Of a stretch of 64,000 bases of DNA, positions 49,701-56,793 are shown piece after piece. Position numbers and translations under genes: made by a program. The notes below the pieces were generated by a model, which saw only the letters and a program-made list of their open reading frames with translations, ran no database searches and had not been told where the DNA came from. Source of the stretch: Croceimicrobium sp965279135 (lineage in GTDB: Bacteria; Bacteroidota; Bacteroidia; Flavobacteriales; Schleiferiaceae); NCBI GenBank assembly GCA_965279135.1, contig OZ257133.1, forward strand, positions 2,914,001 to 2,978,000, read 5' to 3'. Numbering within the stretch: position 1 is the stretch's first letter; the number at the start of each line of letters is the position of its first letter.

Positions 49701-49905
49701 CAAAGGGGACCGGAAGATCCCCGACAGAATCGTACAACACCAAAACCGCTGGTATTTAGCGGATTATAAAACCGGCACTCCCAGTACCGCGCATAATCAA
49801 CAAGTATTGAATTATGTGGAACTGCTTGATGAAGCGGGAATCAAAATAGAACAGGCCTTCTTAATTTACCTGCAAGATCCGCCTGAAGTAATGTCTTTGC
49901 TTTAA
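46738..49905 (+). CDS. AddA/RexA-type UvrD-like helicase with C-terminal PD-(D/E)XK nuclease
   Basis: An ATP-dependent helicase-nuclease of 1055 residues for double-strand break end-processing. Walker A is NASAGAGKTY (residues about 12-21). Later SF1 motifs are DEFQDTSKLQW (II), VVGDAKQSIYRFRGGD (III), and MSVHKSKGLEFPVVIYL (V). The C-terminal nuclease has the RecB-like signature RIVQHQNRWYLADYKTG with a following Gln/Tyr (NQQVLNYV). It looks like the AddA subunit, but no AddB-like gene lies beside it. The start is ATG 46738 (ATG 46747 is possible). The 3' end overlaps the kbl-type gene by 4 bases. Confidence 0.9.
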   Translation: MPSMQEPFLIYNASAGAGKTYQLVRNYLKICLSTKDPLRFMHILAITFTNKAAREMKNRLLAQLQNLKSYPEISDKEKAYAEELAKELGIEVIDLKYRAKQCLSAILHHYGAFSVSTIDSFTNRLIRSFSRDLQINGNFQVEVENERILEEAVDRLLEDLQGSDPFTRILSRYIQQQREEERSSNIRSLLLDKGKELFAERAFPYLESLKQLEAQSILEVETELRRRQTELRTKLKTTSDDFINGCKNLNLSKTDFRSRGVVYTWVEKVGMGHFPDYNQTFASTFNEMGPDYLPSTKSAKEGAFAIEENRIAIFESALKVKDLYEHSIEELFLLGAVLKSLHGLALLGAIEQKIEEIKAESGRLPIGDFNKIVAKELGDQPAPFLYERLGERYSDFFIDEFQDTSKLQWSNLLPLVNNALAGTKSSAMVVGDAKQSIYRFRGGDLQLFVDLVKDVDPSNRLGNQVLYERRLENMGDNYRSAKAIVQFNNQLFQKISQYLPNPQFKEIYKDGQQVAKNSEEGHLSLEILEARASAEQYHEALLVRINDLFSRGYQQRDICILSRSNAKGKAAASFLLENENKLQLPQEEALQILSADSLIVGASKEVKALISFLKTSENPDQLENRRAWMAYLAERQEIDQHSFRMAIAELDFNNMTTVLESFNIDEWQGSDLLEKCYQLLKAFSMDWQTDPYLQFFLDQVRDYQSHNRPLVSEFIDWWEDRGQDRSVSIPPQTNAIQIMSVHKSKGLEFPVVIYLYAKGALDSLGGGAQKHSGWVRTDESKYGLPFAFIDFVKPPLPENQPIYNGWYLEELSWKMMDELNVYYVAFTRAQTELHLLSELAPKDQKGKTYIQKVLMDEFSADSIGLYSIGTPGITSAAGELKEGIAIHSAPVIPWREKLEMISSAPRHWQSDRMKEARFGTKMHQLLSELNSRSDLERILKKAQEEAWFSAEDLTQLKISLEQIFAKKELEALFHPQARVYNEHSILVPKGDRKIPDRIVQHQNRWYLADYKTGTPSTAHNQQVLNYVELLDEAGIKIEQAFLIYLQDPPEVMSLL

Positions 49906-51095
49906 GCTAATACTCCTAAGGCCTTACCAACCTTGGTAAAAGCGGCTATGGCCTTGTCCAGATGCTCTTGTTCATGAGCAGCACTTAGTTGCACTCTAAT
50001 CCGAGCCTGGTCCTTAGGTACCACCGGATAAAAGAAACCAATTACATAGATTCCCTCTTCTAAAAGAGCATCCGCAAATTTTTGAGAGAGGGCCGCATCA
50101 TAAAGCATTATAGGTACGATGGCGGAATCCCCATCCTTTATATCAAATCCTGCTTCGCGGATTCCTTTCTTGAAGTAGTTAACATTCCATTCCAGCTTAT
50201 CACGTAGCTCGGTAGTCTCGCTTAATAGATCGAATACCGCAATTGAAGCTCCCACAATCGCGGGGGCCAATGAATTTGAGAACAGGTAAGGTCTGGAACG
50301 TTGACGGAGCATATCAATGATTTCCTTTGGACCGGTTGTAAAACCTCCCATAGCACCACCCAAAGCCTTACCCAGAGTCCCAGTGATGATGTCTACCCGA
50401 CCCATTACATTGTTCAATTCATGCGTGCCACGGCCCGTTTTTCCAATGAATCCGGTGGCATGACATTCATCAACCATAACCATCGCATCATACTTCTCGG
50501 CCAAATCACAGATCTTATCCAGTTGAGCAACATAGCCATCCATACTGAAGACCCCGTCCGTAACAATTATCTTAAACCTTGCTGTATCCGCAGCCGCCTG
50601 TAACTGCTTTTCAAGGTCCTCCATATTATTGTTCTCATAACGATAACGGGCTGCTTTGCAAAGGCGAACCCCGTCTATAATGGATGCATGATTCAGGCTA
50701 TCTGAGATGATGGCATCATCCTTCGTAAGAAGTGGTTCAAAAACTCCACCATTGGCGTCAAATGCCGCTGCATACAGAATGGTATCCTCCGTTCCTAGGA
50801 AGTCTGCAATCTTCTTCTCCAGGGTCTTATGAATATCCTGAGTACCGCAAATGAAGCGAACCGAAGACATACCAAAACCATGAGTATCCAAAGTAGCTTT
50901 AGCGGCTTCAATAACTTTGGGATGTGAGGACAGTCCCAGATAATTGTTGCTGCAGAAGTTGAGTACCTTTTGCCCACCTTCAACAGTAATTTCTGCTCCT
51001 TGCTCGCCAGTAATTATTCTTTCTCGCTTATACAATCCTTCACTATCAATCTGATCTAGTTCAGTCTGCAAGTGCTCTTTGAGTTTACCGTACAT
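49902..51095 (-). CDS. kbl: Glycine C-acetyltransferase (2-amino-3-ketobutyrate CoA ligase) family
   Basis: A PLP-dependent alpha-oxoamine synthase of 397 residues. Key features are NFCSNNYLGL, FGMSSVRFICGTQ, the His of SLNHASIIDG, VDECHATGF and the PLP Lys in TGTLGKALGG (Lys243). Glycine C-acetyltransferase is favoured over 8-amino-7-oxononanoate synthase by length and the RFICGTQDIHK stretch, but the families are close. I chose ATG 51095 because the N-terminus MYGKLKEHLQTELDQI is usual and a TATCTTTG box lies just upstream. No threonine dehydrogenase gene is beside it. It converges on the AddA-like gene with a 4-base overlap. Confidence 0.9.
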   Translation of the reverse strand: MYGKLKEHLQTELDQIDSEGLYKRERIITGEQGAEITVEGGQKVLNFCSNNYLGLSSHPKVIEAAKATLDTHGFGMSSVRFICGTQDIHKTLEKKIADFLGTEDTILYAAAFDANGGVFEPLLTKDDAIISDSLNHASIIDGVRLCKAARYRYENNNMEDLEKQLQAAADTARFKIIVTDGVFSMDGYVAQLDKICDLAEKYDAMVMVDECHATGFIGKTGRGTHELNNVMGRVDIITGTLGKALGGAMGGFTTGPKEIIDMLRQRSRPYLFSNSLAPAIVGASIAVFDLLSETTELRDKLEWNVNYFKKGIREAGFDIKDGDSAIVPIMLYDAALSQKFADALLEEGIYVIGFFYPVVPKDQARIRVQLSAAHEQEHLDKAIAAFTKVGKALGVLA

Positions 51096-51119
51096 GCTTA
51101 TCTTTTTTAGGTGAGGCTG

Positions 51120-51127
51120 CAAAGATA
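51120..51127 (-). promoter_or_regulatory. -7 box TATCTTTG (minus strand) of kbl
   Basis: Exact TAnnTTTG match on the minus strand, 24 bases before the ATG at 51095. It is also evidence that longer upstream starts are wrong. Confidence 0.55.
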
Positions 51128-51182
51128 AAATCCTGGTTTGCTCAAAGAAGGGGGAAGGTGGATTTCGAGTATTTTTAAACCA

Positions 51183-51869
51183 GTGAATAGCCAAATAAAA
51201 AGCCTGGAACAGGCACTAGAAGAGAGTTTGGAAGATTTTATATTTTCCAGACAAGAGAAACGAAATTTCAAGCAACTCCTGGCCGAAAGTGCTTTAAACC
51301 AGGCGCAAAAGGACTGGCTACTGAGCAAAGGGCGCGACTTAGCCATGGAAAAAGTAAATGAAAATCCGGAGCAGGTTTTGGCTTGGTTTTATGAATGCAC
51401 CAAGGCCTTGCGTTCCAAAAAAGCGCAACAAAAATCACTCACCGAGGCCTATTTTAGTCCAGGGACCGCTTGTCGTTCTGCCATCATCCATCAATTAAGG
51501 GCTGCACAAAAAACAATTGACATCTGTGTATTCACCATCAGCGACGACCTAATTCGCGATGAGTTGGCCGCAATGCATAAGCTGGGCAAGCGAATACGAA
51601 TAATTAGTGATCGGGATAAAAGCTTTGATCGCGGATCGGATATCCATTTTCTGCGCAGATTAGGGATACCGATCGTACTTGATCAAACCGAAGTGCACAT
51701 GCACCACAAGTTTGCCCTTTTTGATAATGAAAAGCTCCTAAGCGGAAGTTATAACTGGACGCGATCTGCAGCTGAATTCAACTACGAGAATCTAGTTTTG
51801 AATAATGAGGAAAGATTAGTGCAAAGCTTTCAGCAAGAGTTTGAAAAGCTTTGGAAGGAACTCGCCTAG
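51183..51869 (+). CDS. Single-HKD phospholipase D-like protein
   Basis: A cytosolic PLD-superfamily protein of 228 residues. The N-terminal half (about 1-90) is helical, with no known name. The C-terminal half has one HKD motif, HHKFALFDNEKLLSGSYNWT, preceded by the usual SAIIHQLRAAQKTIDICVFT. Single-HKD members (Nuc/Zucchini type) act as dimers on nucleic acid or phospholipid. GTG 51183 gives MNSQIKSLEQALEESLED; the TTG at 51138 is less likely. It is divergent from kbl. Its stop overlaps the Fur-type gene by 4 bases on the opposite strand. Confidence 0.8.
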   Translation: MNSQIKSLEQALEESLEDFIFSRQEKRNFKQLLAESALNQAQKDWLLSKGRDLAMEKVNENPEQVLAWFYECTKALRSKKAQQKSLTEAYFSPGTACRSAIIHQLRAAQKTIDICVFTISDDLIRDELAAMHKLGKRIRIISDRDKSFDRGSDIHFLRRLGIPIVLDQTEVHMHHKFALFDNEKLLSGSYNWTRSAAEFNYENLVLNNEERLVQSFQQEFEKLWKELA

Positions 51870-52282
51870 GCACATGCCTTACAAACCCCGTAAACCAGTA
51901 CTTCTGCCTTGTTGATTTGAAAACCACTCGGTATCTGAATTTCAGGTATAGTAGTACTTTCAAGGCAAGTTGTCTTCTTACAGTTCTGGCATTTAAAGTG
52001 CATATGAGCGTCCTGATGTTCGTGCTGAGAGCAAGAACTTTGACAGATGGCATACTTAACGGAAACCTCATCATCTGGCACTTTATGCACCAGACCATTG
52101 GTTTCAAAATCCTGAAGGGTACGATAAAGACTTGCTCGGTCCAGCTTCCCGTCAAATGCTTTGCTTAGATCGCCATGTGACAAGGCAACATCATTTTCCA
52201 TAAAAAAACCCAGGACCTTTAAACGGCCCAGGGTTTTTCTTAAGTTATGCTGTCGCAGTATTTCTTCAGGGCTTTGCGCCAT
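51866..52282 (-). CDS. Fur-family metalloregulator, probably Zur
   Basis: A 138-residue Fur-family repressor. The winged helix (residues about 5-80) contains LSHGDLSKAFDGKLDRASLYRTLQDFETNGLV. The structural zinc site uses CQNC and CKAC pairs, and a regulatory site is probable at the His cluster CSQHEHQDAHMHFKC. It is the last gene after the His-rich DUF4625 lipoprotein (1-base gap) and a ZnuD-like receptor, so zinc (Zur) is favoured over iron. An operator-like palindrome sits over the promoter before DUF4625, which suggests it represses itself. Confidence 0.88.
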   Translation of the reverse strand: MAQSPEEILRQHNLRKTLGRLKVLGFFMENDVALSHGDLSKAFDGKLDRASLYRTLQDFETNGLVHKVPDDEVSVKYAICQSSCSQHEHQDAHMHFKCQNCKKTTCLESTTIPEIQIPSGFQINKAEVLVYGVCKACA

Positions 52283-52283
52283 A

Positions 52284-53066
52284 TTACATTACGTGAATTT
52301 CTTCTTCAAATACGCCGTAGTTGCCTTCGTTGTCCTTGGCCATAATTTTAAACTTATAATGACCGGTTTCAGCATCGGCAGGAATCATGATAGTAACGGT
52401 GCTAAGATCGAAGCTGGTATCACTTGACCCATTTAAATCTTCATCATAGCTGAAAAGATAATCATCACCAGAAGCCATCTTATGATCATGATCATGCTCT
52501 TCTTCAATAGTAATAATTATTTCGTCCAAATCCACATCATCAGTAATCATCCCAACTAAGGATAATTGTTGTCCCTTGGGAGCGTGTACTTCGGTTCCAA
52601 AATCAGGAGCAGTAATACTAATCTGTGGCTCTTCACCATTGGTCAATAAGAAATCCATCTCCATAAATTCCGACTCGTTTCCGGAAGCGTCCAACAAACG
52701 AAGAATCACGTGATAAGGACCAGCGATAACCGGATCAGGTACTTGAAGATTGTGAGTAACATTAGCACTTGCTCCGCTCAAATTAACAATCTCAGTAAGC
52801 TCCCAATGATCTCCACCTTTTTTATTGTGATCATGCCCATCAAAAACATCATGAATGTCAATCTTCAACTGAGATAGAGCCTCATTATCTGATACACTAG
52901 CGGTTAGAGTAACTGCATCACCAGCGGCAAATTCCAAATCATGATCATCACCATTCATAGCGGCCTCAAGAATCTGAGGAGCGGTGGTGTCCTGTTGTTG
53001 CTCATCATCATCCGAACAAGAAGCGAAGATCAAAGCCATCGCAACAAATAGAAAAGTCTTTTTCAT
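52284..53066 (-). CDS. His-rich DUF4625-like lipoprotein, probable metal-binding protein
   Basis: A 260-residue lipoprotein with lipobox FASC (Cys17). Two Ig-like beta domains follow (LEFAAGDAVTLTASVSDNEA; QISITAPDFGTEVHAPKGQ), typical of DUF4625. Two His/Asp-rich insertions stand out: DIHDVFDGHDHNKKGGDHW (about residues 69-87) and EEEHDHDHKM (about 189-198), suited to chelating zinc. It lies between a ZnuD-like receptor and a Fur/Zur repressor, so it may capture or buffer zinc at the outer membrane. The family's own function is unknown. Confidence 0.82.
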   Translation of the reverse strand: MKKTFLFVAMALIFASCSDDDEQQQDTTAPQILEAAMNGDDHDLEFAAGDAVTLTASVSDNEALSQLKIDIHDVFDGHDHNKKGGDHWELTEIVNLSGASANVTHNLQVPDPVIAGPYHVILRLLDASGNESEFMEMDFLLTNGEEPQISITAPDFGTEVHAPKGQQLSLVGMITDDVDLDEIIITIEEEHDHDHKMASGDDYLFSYDEDLNGSSDTSFDLSTVTIMIPADAETGHYKFKIMAKDNEGNYGVFEEEIHVM

Positions 53067-53079
53067 CTTTAATTTTTTG

Positions 53080-53087
53080 CAAATCTA
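53080..53087 (-). promoter_or_regulatory. -7 box TAGATTTG (minus strand) before DUF4625
   Basis: Exact TAnnTTTG match on the minus strand, 13 bases before the ATG at 53066. The Fur-type palindrome at 53094-53110 lies just upstream. Confidence 0.6.
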
Positions 53088-53093
53088 TATCTT

Positions 53094-53110
53094 TTACAAC
53101 AATGTTGCAA
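53094..53110. promoter_or_regulatory. Fur/Zur-type operator TTACAACAATGTTGCAA
   Basis: A 17-base near-perfect inverted repeat (8-base arms with one mismatch around a central base), between the TonB receptor stop and the DUF4625 promoter. Its layout resembles Fur-family boxes. It sits over about -14 to -30, the spacer of the promoter, so a bound repressor would block transcription of DUF4625 and the regulator. Confidence 0.6.
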
Positions 53111-55444
53111 CTACAGCCTCCATGAAATGCCGAATACCACATTGCGCCCTTGCTCTGGCAGATTTAAAATGCGGTATCGGGAAAGATGCCTTAGATAGAA
53201 TTCATCCATCAAGTTCTGCACAGAAACGTGCATCTGAAAAGCCTGACCGCCCCATTCCCAAGCGTAAGAAGCCTCTGCTCCAAATAAATGATATTCGGGT
53301 GTTTCATCCTCATTACGATCTACTCTGTTTTGAGCGGCAGTATAACGCCAATTAACACCGACCTGCCATTTCTCCTTTTCCCAGCTAAGATTAAAAAGGT
53401 TAGACCAGGGTGGGCTAAATGGCAAGGGTAAACCTGTTTGTAGGTTGCGGTTTAATAAAAACTCGGTTCCGCTACTCAGGTGTAAATCAGCCCAGGGATG
53501 CCAATCCAAAAAGAACTCGGCCCCTCCTTGCAGGATTGGCGCTTGTTGGTACTCATAGAGCTGACCCGCTTCCGGCAGCAGTGAAAACTGAGCTGTAGGT
53601 CGCAAAAAGATGAAGTTCTCAAAATAATAGTAGAAAGGGCTTAATCGCATAAAGAAGTCTCTTTGACGATATTCCATATTTGCGTCCAGCTGCCAGGCTA
53701 GCTCCGGGTTAATCGTCTCATCTCCTACTTCATGCCTAAAGGTGCCATGATGCACCCCGTTACTACTGAGTTCGGCGACATTAGGGGCTCTGAAACTTCT
53801 TGCGACATGCACTTTAAAGAGCCAACTGGATGAGGCTTGATATACCAATCCGGTCGCTGCTGCTACATTGGAAAAAACCCGGTCTACAGCCGCGGAGCGA
53901 ACTACTATGCTATCAAAGTTATTCCACCAGCGGGTGGTACTCAAAGGGGATTGTTGATGTTTATACTCCCAACGCAATCCTCCATCCCAACGAATCTTTT
54001 CGTTGATGCTTCCATTTGCCAATAAGAATAGGCCTGATTGCCAGGAATTGTAATTTGGAATGAGGTATTCGAAACCATCGCTAAAGTTCCGCTGATACTG
54101 CTGTGAGGTTCCGATAATGAAATCCTGCTTTCCCCAATGAAAACGATAACGCATATTCAGCTGTGCGCTATGAAGCTTAAGTCCTAAAGCAAGTACATCA
54201 CCGCTGTCTAACTCTTCAAATCCGTGGGCATGAGGAATACTAAGCTCGGCACGATCATTAAACTGATAGGCCCATTCCGATTCCAACCAGTGATCACCAA
54301 GTTTGATATTCTGGGTACTAAAAAGCTTGTAATGACGAATTTCCTGAGAAGGTAAACCAATGCTACTGGTTGAGCCAATGTTCCCTACATCAAAGGCACG
54401 GGGGATCCCAGTGGCTCCGGGGTAAAGACCCTGTTCCTGTTGGTAATATGAAACCCGATAGCGTGCGCGATAATTGTCTTTATTTTGACTTAAATACCAC
54501 AAGACCGAACGCATGTTACCGGCCGTATTTTTAAGGGTATTATCTGTAATTGGCAGTACAAAGCCATTATAAACAAAGGTCTCGGCTGGAACTCTAAAAT
54601 CATGGTAATCTCTAGTGCTAATGCGAATTCCGCTGGCAATTCCCCCTTTTCGATATGCCGTAGCCGCGGATGCCCCAATCGCCTGATTATTGCTGTGGTA
54701 ATTAAGCAAAGCCTGGGCAGTCCATTGTTTTTCGGGCAGAGCCTCAGGAAGAATCCGCAAGGCACCGCCTATCGCATCACTTCCATACTGCAATGCCGCA
54801 GGACCTTTAATCAGCTCAAGTCTCTGTACCTGAAAAGGATCAATCTCCAAACCGTGGTCCATACCCCATTGCTGGCCTTCTTGCTTAATCCCTTCATCGA
54901 TTACCGCAACCCTATTACCCATAAAACCCCGCACGATGGGCTTTGCCACTCCAACTCCAGTGTTTAGTGCATTCAACCCTGGCTGCTTAGCTAACATTGT
55001 AGACAGGTCCAGTTGGGTTGCTTGCTCCCTTTCGTCAACCCGGACGCTAATAAGTTGCTGAGAAATCTTACTGTTGTTCTGATTGAAAAATCCATCTTCA
55101 ACCAGAAGTTCATCCAATTCAATATTACTGGGCAACATACTGAGTTGGATAATTGATTCCTCAGGGAAATGGATCCAACGATCCTGAGCTATAAAACCTG
55201 CTTTCTCGAAATGCAGGTGATAGTGTCCTTCCTTTAAGGCAATTTGAAACTGCCCCTCCTTATCAGTCCAGACTGTCTCCTCCGTTTCATGTACGGTAAC
55301 CTTTACCCCTTCCAGAAAAGCGGTGGTTTCAGCATGAGTAATGCTTCCTCTTAAGGTCTGCTTCTGCCCGGATAAGCTCCAGCTCCAGAGACCGAGGAGG
55401 AGGAGAATCTTAATCCCTGAAGAGACCGAGGATGTCATTTCCAT
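53111..55444 (-). CDS. ZnuD-like TonB-dependent outer-membrane receptor
   Basis: A receptor of 777 residues. The signal peptide lies near residues 8-27 and is followed by a CarboxypepD_reg-like domain (about 30-105). The plug shows GVAKPIVRGFMGNRVAVIDEGI and FQVQRLELIKGPAALQYGSDA, the pattern of ZnuD-type zinc receptors. A barrel with many His residues ends in VVFGISWRL. The start lies inside the end of rseP (35-base overlap, or 29 from Met3), so it is coupled to that gene. Downstream are the His-rich DUF4625 lipoprotein and the Zur-like gene, so zinc is the probable cargo. Confidence 0.88.
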   Translation of the reverse strand: MEMTSSVSSGIKILLLLGLWSWSLSGQKQTLRGSITHAETTAFLEGVKVTVHETEETVWTDKEGQFQIALKEGHYHLHFEKAGFIAQDRWIHFPEESIIQLSMLPSNIELDELLVEDGFFNQNNSKISQQLISVRVDEREQATQLDLSTMLAKQPGLNALNTGVGVAKPIVRGFMGNRVAVIDEGIKQEGQQWGMDHGLEIDPFQVQRLELIKGPAALQYGSDAIGGALRILPEALPEKQWTAQALLNYHSNNQAIGASAATAYRKGGIASGIRISTRDYHDFRVPAETFVYNGFVLPITDNTLKNTAGNMRSVLWYLSQNKDNYRARYRVSYYQQEQGLYPGATGIPRAFDVGNIGSTSSIGLPSQEIRHYKLFSTQNIKLGDHWLESEWAYQFNDRAELSIPHAHGFEELDSGDVLALGLKLHSAQLNMRYRFHWGKQDFIIGTSQQYQRNFSDGFEYLIPNYNSWQSGLFLLANGSINEKIRWDGGLRWEYKHQQSPLSTTRWWNNFDSIVVRSAAVDRVFSNVAAATGLVYQASSSWLFKVHVARSFRAPNVAELSSNGVHHGTFRHEVGDETINPELAWQLDANMEYRQRDFFMRLSPFYYYFENFIFLRPTAQFSLLPEAGQLYEYQQAPILQGGAEFFLDWHPWADLHLSSGTEFLLNRNLQTGLPLPFSPPWSNLFNLSWEKEKWQVGVNWRYTAAQNRVDRNEDETPEYHLFGAEASYAWEWGGQAFQMHVSVQNLMDEFYLRHLSRYRILNLPEQGRNVVFGISWRL

Positions 55445-56738
55445 TTGCCAATACGATCAAGGCAAGCAGAATAAAGAAACCGATCATTTGTGCTGTTTCC
55501 ATTACCTTATCAGAAGGTTTACGACCAGTAATCATCTCGATGAGCACAAAAACCACATGCCCTCCATCCAATGCCGGAATGGGTAGAATGTTAAGAAAGG
55601 CGAGCATGATACTTAAAAAGGCAGTTATTTCCCAGAAGGCTTGCCATACCCATACTTTTGGGAAAATTGAACCGATAGTAATCACCCCACCAACCTTAGT
55701 ATAGGCTCCGGTTGCAGGATTAAAGATCAATTTTAATTGGCGCACATAGGAATTCAATTGGTCTACCGCTTTATTCCAGCCAGCCGGAATTGCTTCCCAA
55801 AGTCCATACTCCTCGTAAGCCTTTTCATACCAATCTGATCTTGACCTTTTTACTCCTGGAGCAAAACCAAGCTTACCCGATTCGGGCACCATGGCGGTCG
55901 TCTCCATATAATCACCTTCCCGATAGAAACCAATGGTTAGGGACTTACCTGAATATGAAGGTATTTGATCGAAGAACTGATCATGAAATTGAAAGGACTT
56001 GCCATTTAGGCTTACCAGACTGTCTTCTAATTGCAATCCGGCTTCCTTTGCCGCCGAGCTATCCAAAACCATTCCTATCACAAAAGGAATTCGCAACTCA
56101 ACCATGCGATCCTCGCGCTCGATAATAATTTTCTTATCCTCCTCATTAACCGGAAGACTGATTCTTTGTCCGTCCCGTTCTATCTCGATCTCATCCTCGC
56201 TCAGTAATAGCTCAGCATTTATTTCTGAAAAGCGAGTGATATTCTTCCCATCAACTGCAATTACTTTATCACCAGACTCCAGACCTAAAACCTTACCACT
56301 CTCACTTACCGCTAGGCCGTTTTTAATGCTCTCTACCGGAACGTAGGCTTCTCCGTAATACATCAAAACCCCAATGTAGATCACCACGGCAAGAATAACG
56401 TTCACCGTGACCCCACCAACCATGATGATAAGCCGTTGCCAAGCCGGTTTCGAACGAAACTCCCAGGGTTTGGGCTCTTCCTTCATCTGGTCAGTATCCA
56501 TGCTCTCATCGATCATCCCGGCAATTTTCACATATCCCCCCAGAGGAATCCAGCCGATACCATAAACCGTTTCGCCCACTTTCTTTTTGAATAGCGAAAA
56601 CCTGTAATCAAAGAAGAGGTAGAACTTTTCCACCTTGGTTTTAAAAAGCTTAGCAGGGATAAAGTGTCCTAACTCGTGAAGAACGATCAACAGCGACAGG
56701 GACAACAAGAGCTGCGAGGCCTGAATAATATATTCCAT
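55410..56738 (-). CDS. rseP: RseP-type site-2 zinc metalloprotease
   Basis: An intramembrane protease of 442 residues. The zinc motif HELGH is at residues 21-25. The membrane motif NILPIPALDGGHVV lies near the C-terminus. Two PDZ-like segments lie between (about 115-290; VSESGKVLGLESGDKVIAVDG; AKEAGLQLEDSLVSLNGK). Such enzymes cut anti-sigma factors and remnant signal peptides, so the ECF/anti-sigma pair at 60-62 kb could be a client. The 3' end overlaps the ZnuD-like gene. Confidence 0.95.
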   Translation of the reverse strand: MEYIIQASQLLLSLSLLIVLHELGHFIPAKLFKTKVEKFYLFFDYRFSLFKKKVGETVYGIGWIPLGGYVKIAGMIDESMDTDQMKEEPKPWEFRSKPAWQRLIIMVGGVTVNVILAVVIYIGVLMYYGEAYVPVESIKNGLAVSESGKVLGLESGDKVIAVDGKNITRFSEINAELLLSEDEIEIERDGQRISLPVNEEDKKIIIEREDRMVELRIPFVIGMVLDSSAAKEAGLQLEDSLVSLNGKSFQFHDQFFDQIPSYSGKSLTIGFYREGDYMETTAMVPESGKLGFAPGVKRSRSDWYEKAYEEYGLWEAIPAGWNKAVDQLNSYVRQLKLIFNPATGAYTKVGGVITIGSIFPKVWVWQAFWEITAFLSIMLAFLNILPIPALDGGHVVFVLIEMITGRKPSDKVMETAQMIGFFILLALIVLANGNDILGLFRD

Positions 56739-56793
56739 GGATTTACTTCAAATTTCGGAAGCAGCAAATCTACCAAAACGCCTTGGTTTCAGC

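Noticed and set aside
52195..52245. Inverted AAACCC/GGGTTT hairpin as a terminator
   Set aside because: It lies inside the coding part of the Fur-type gene and encodes conserved residues.
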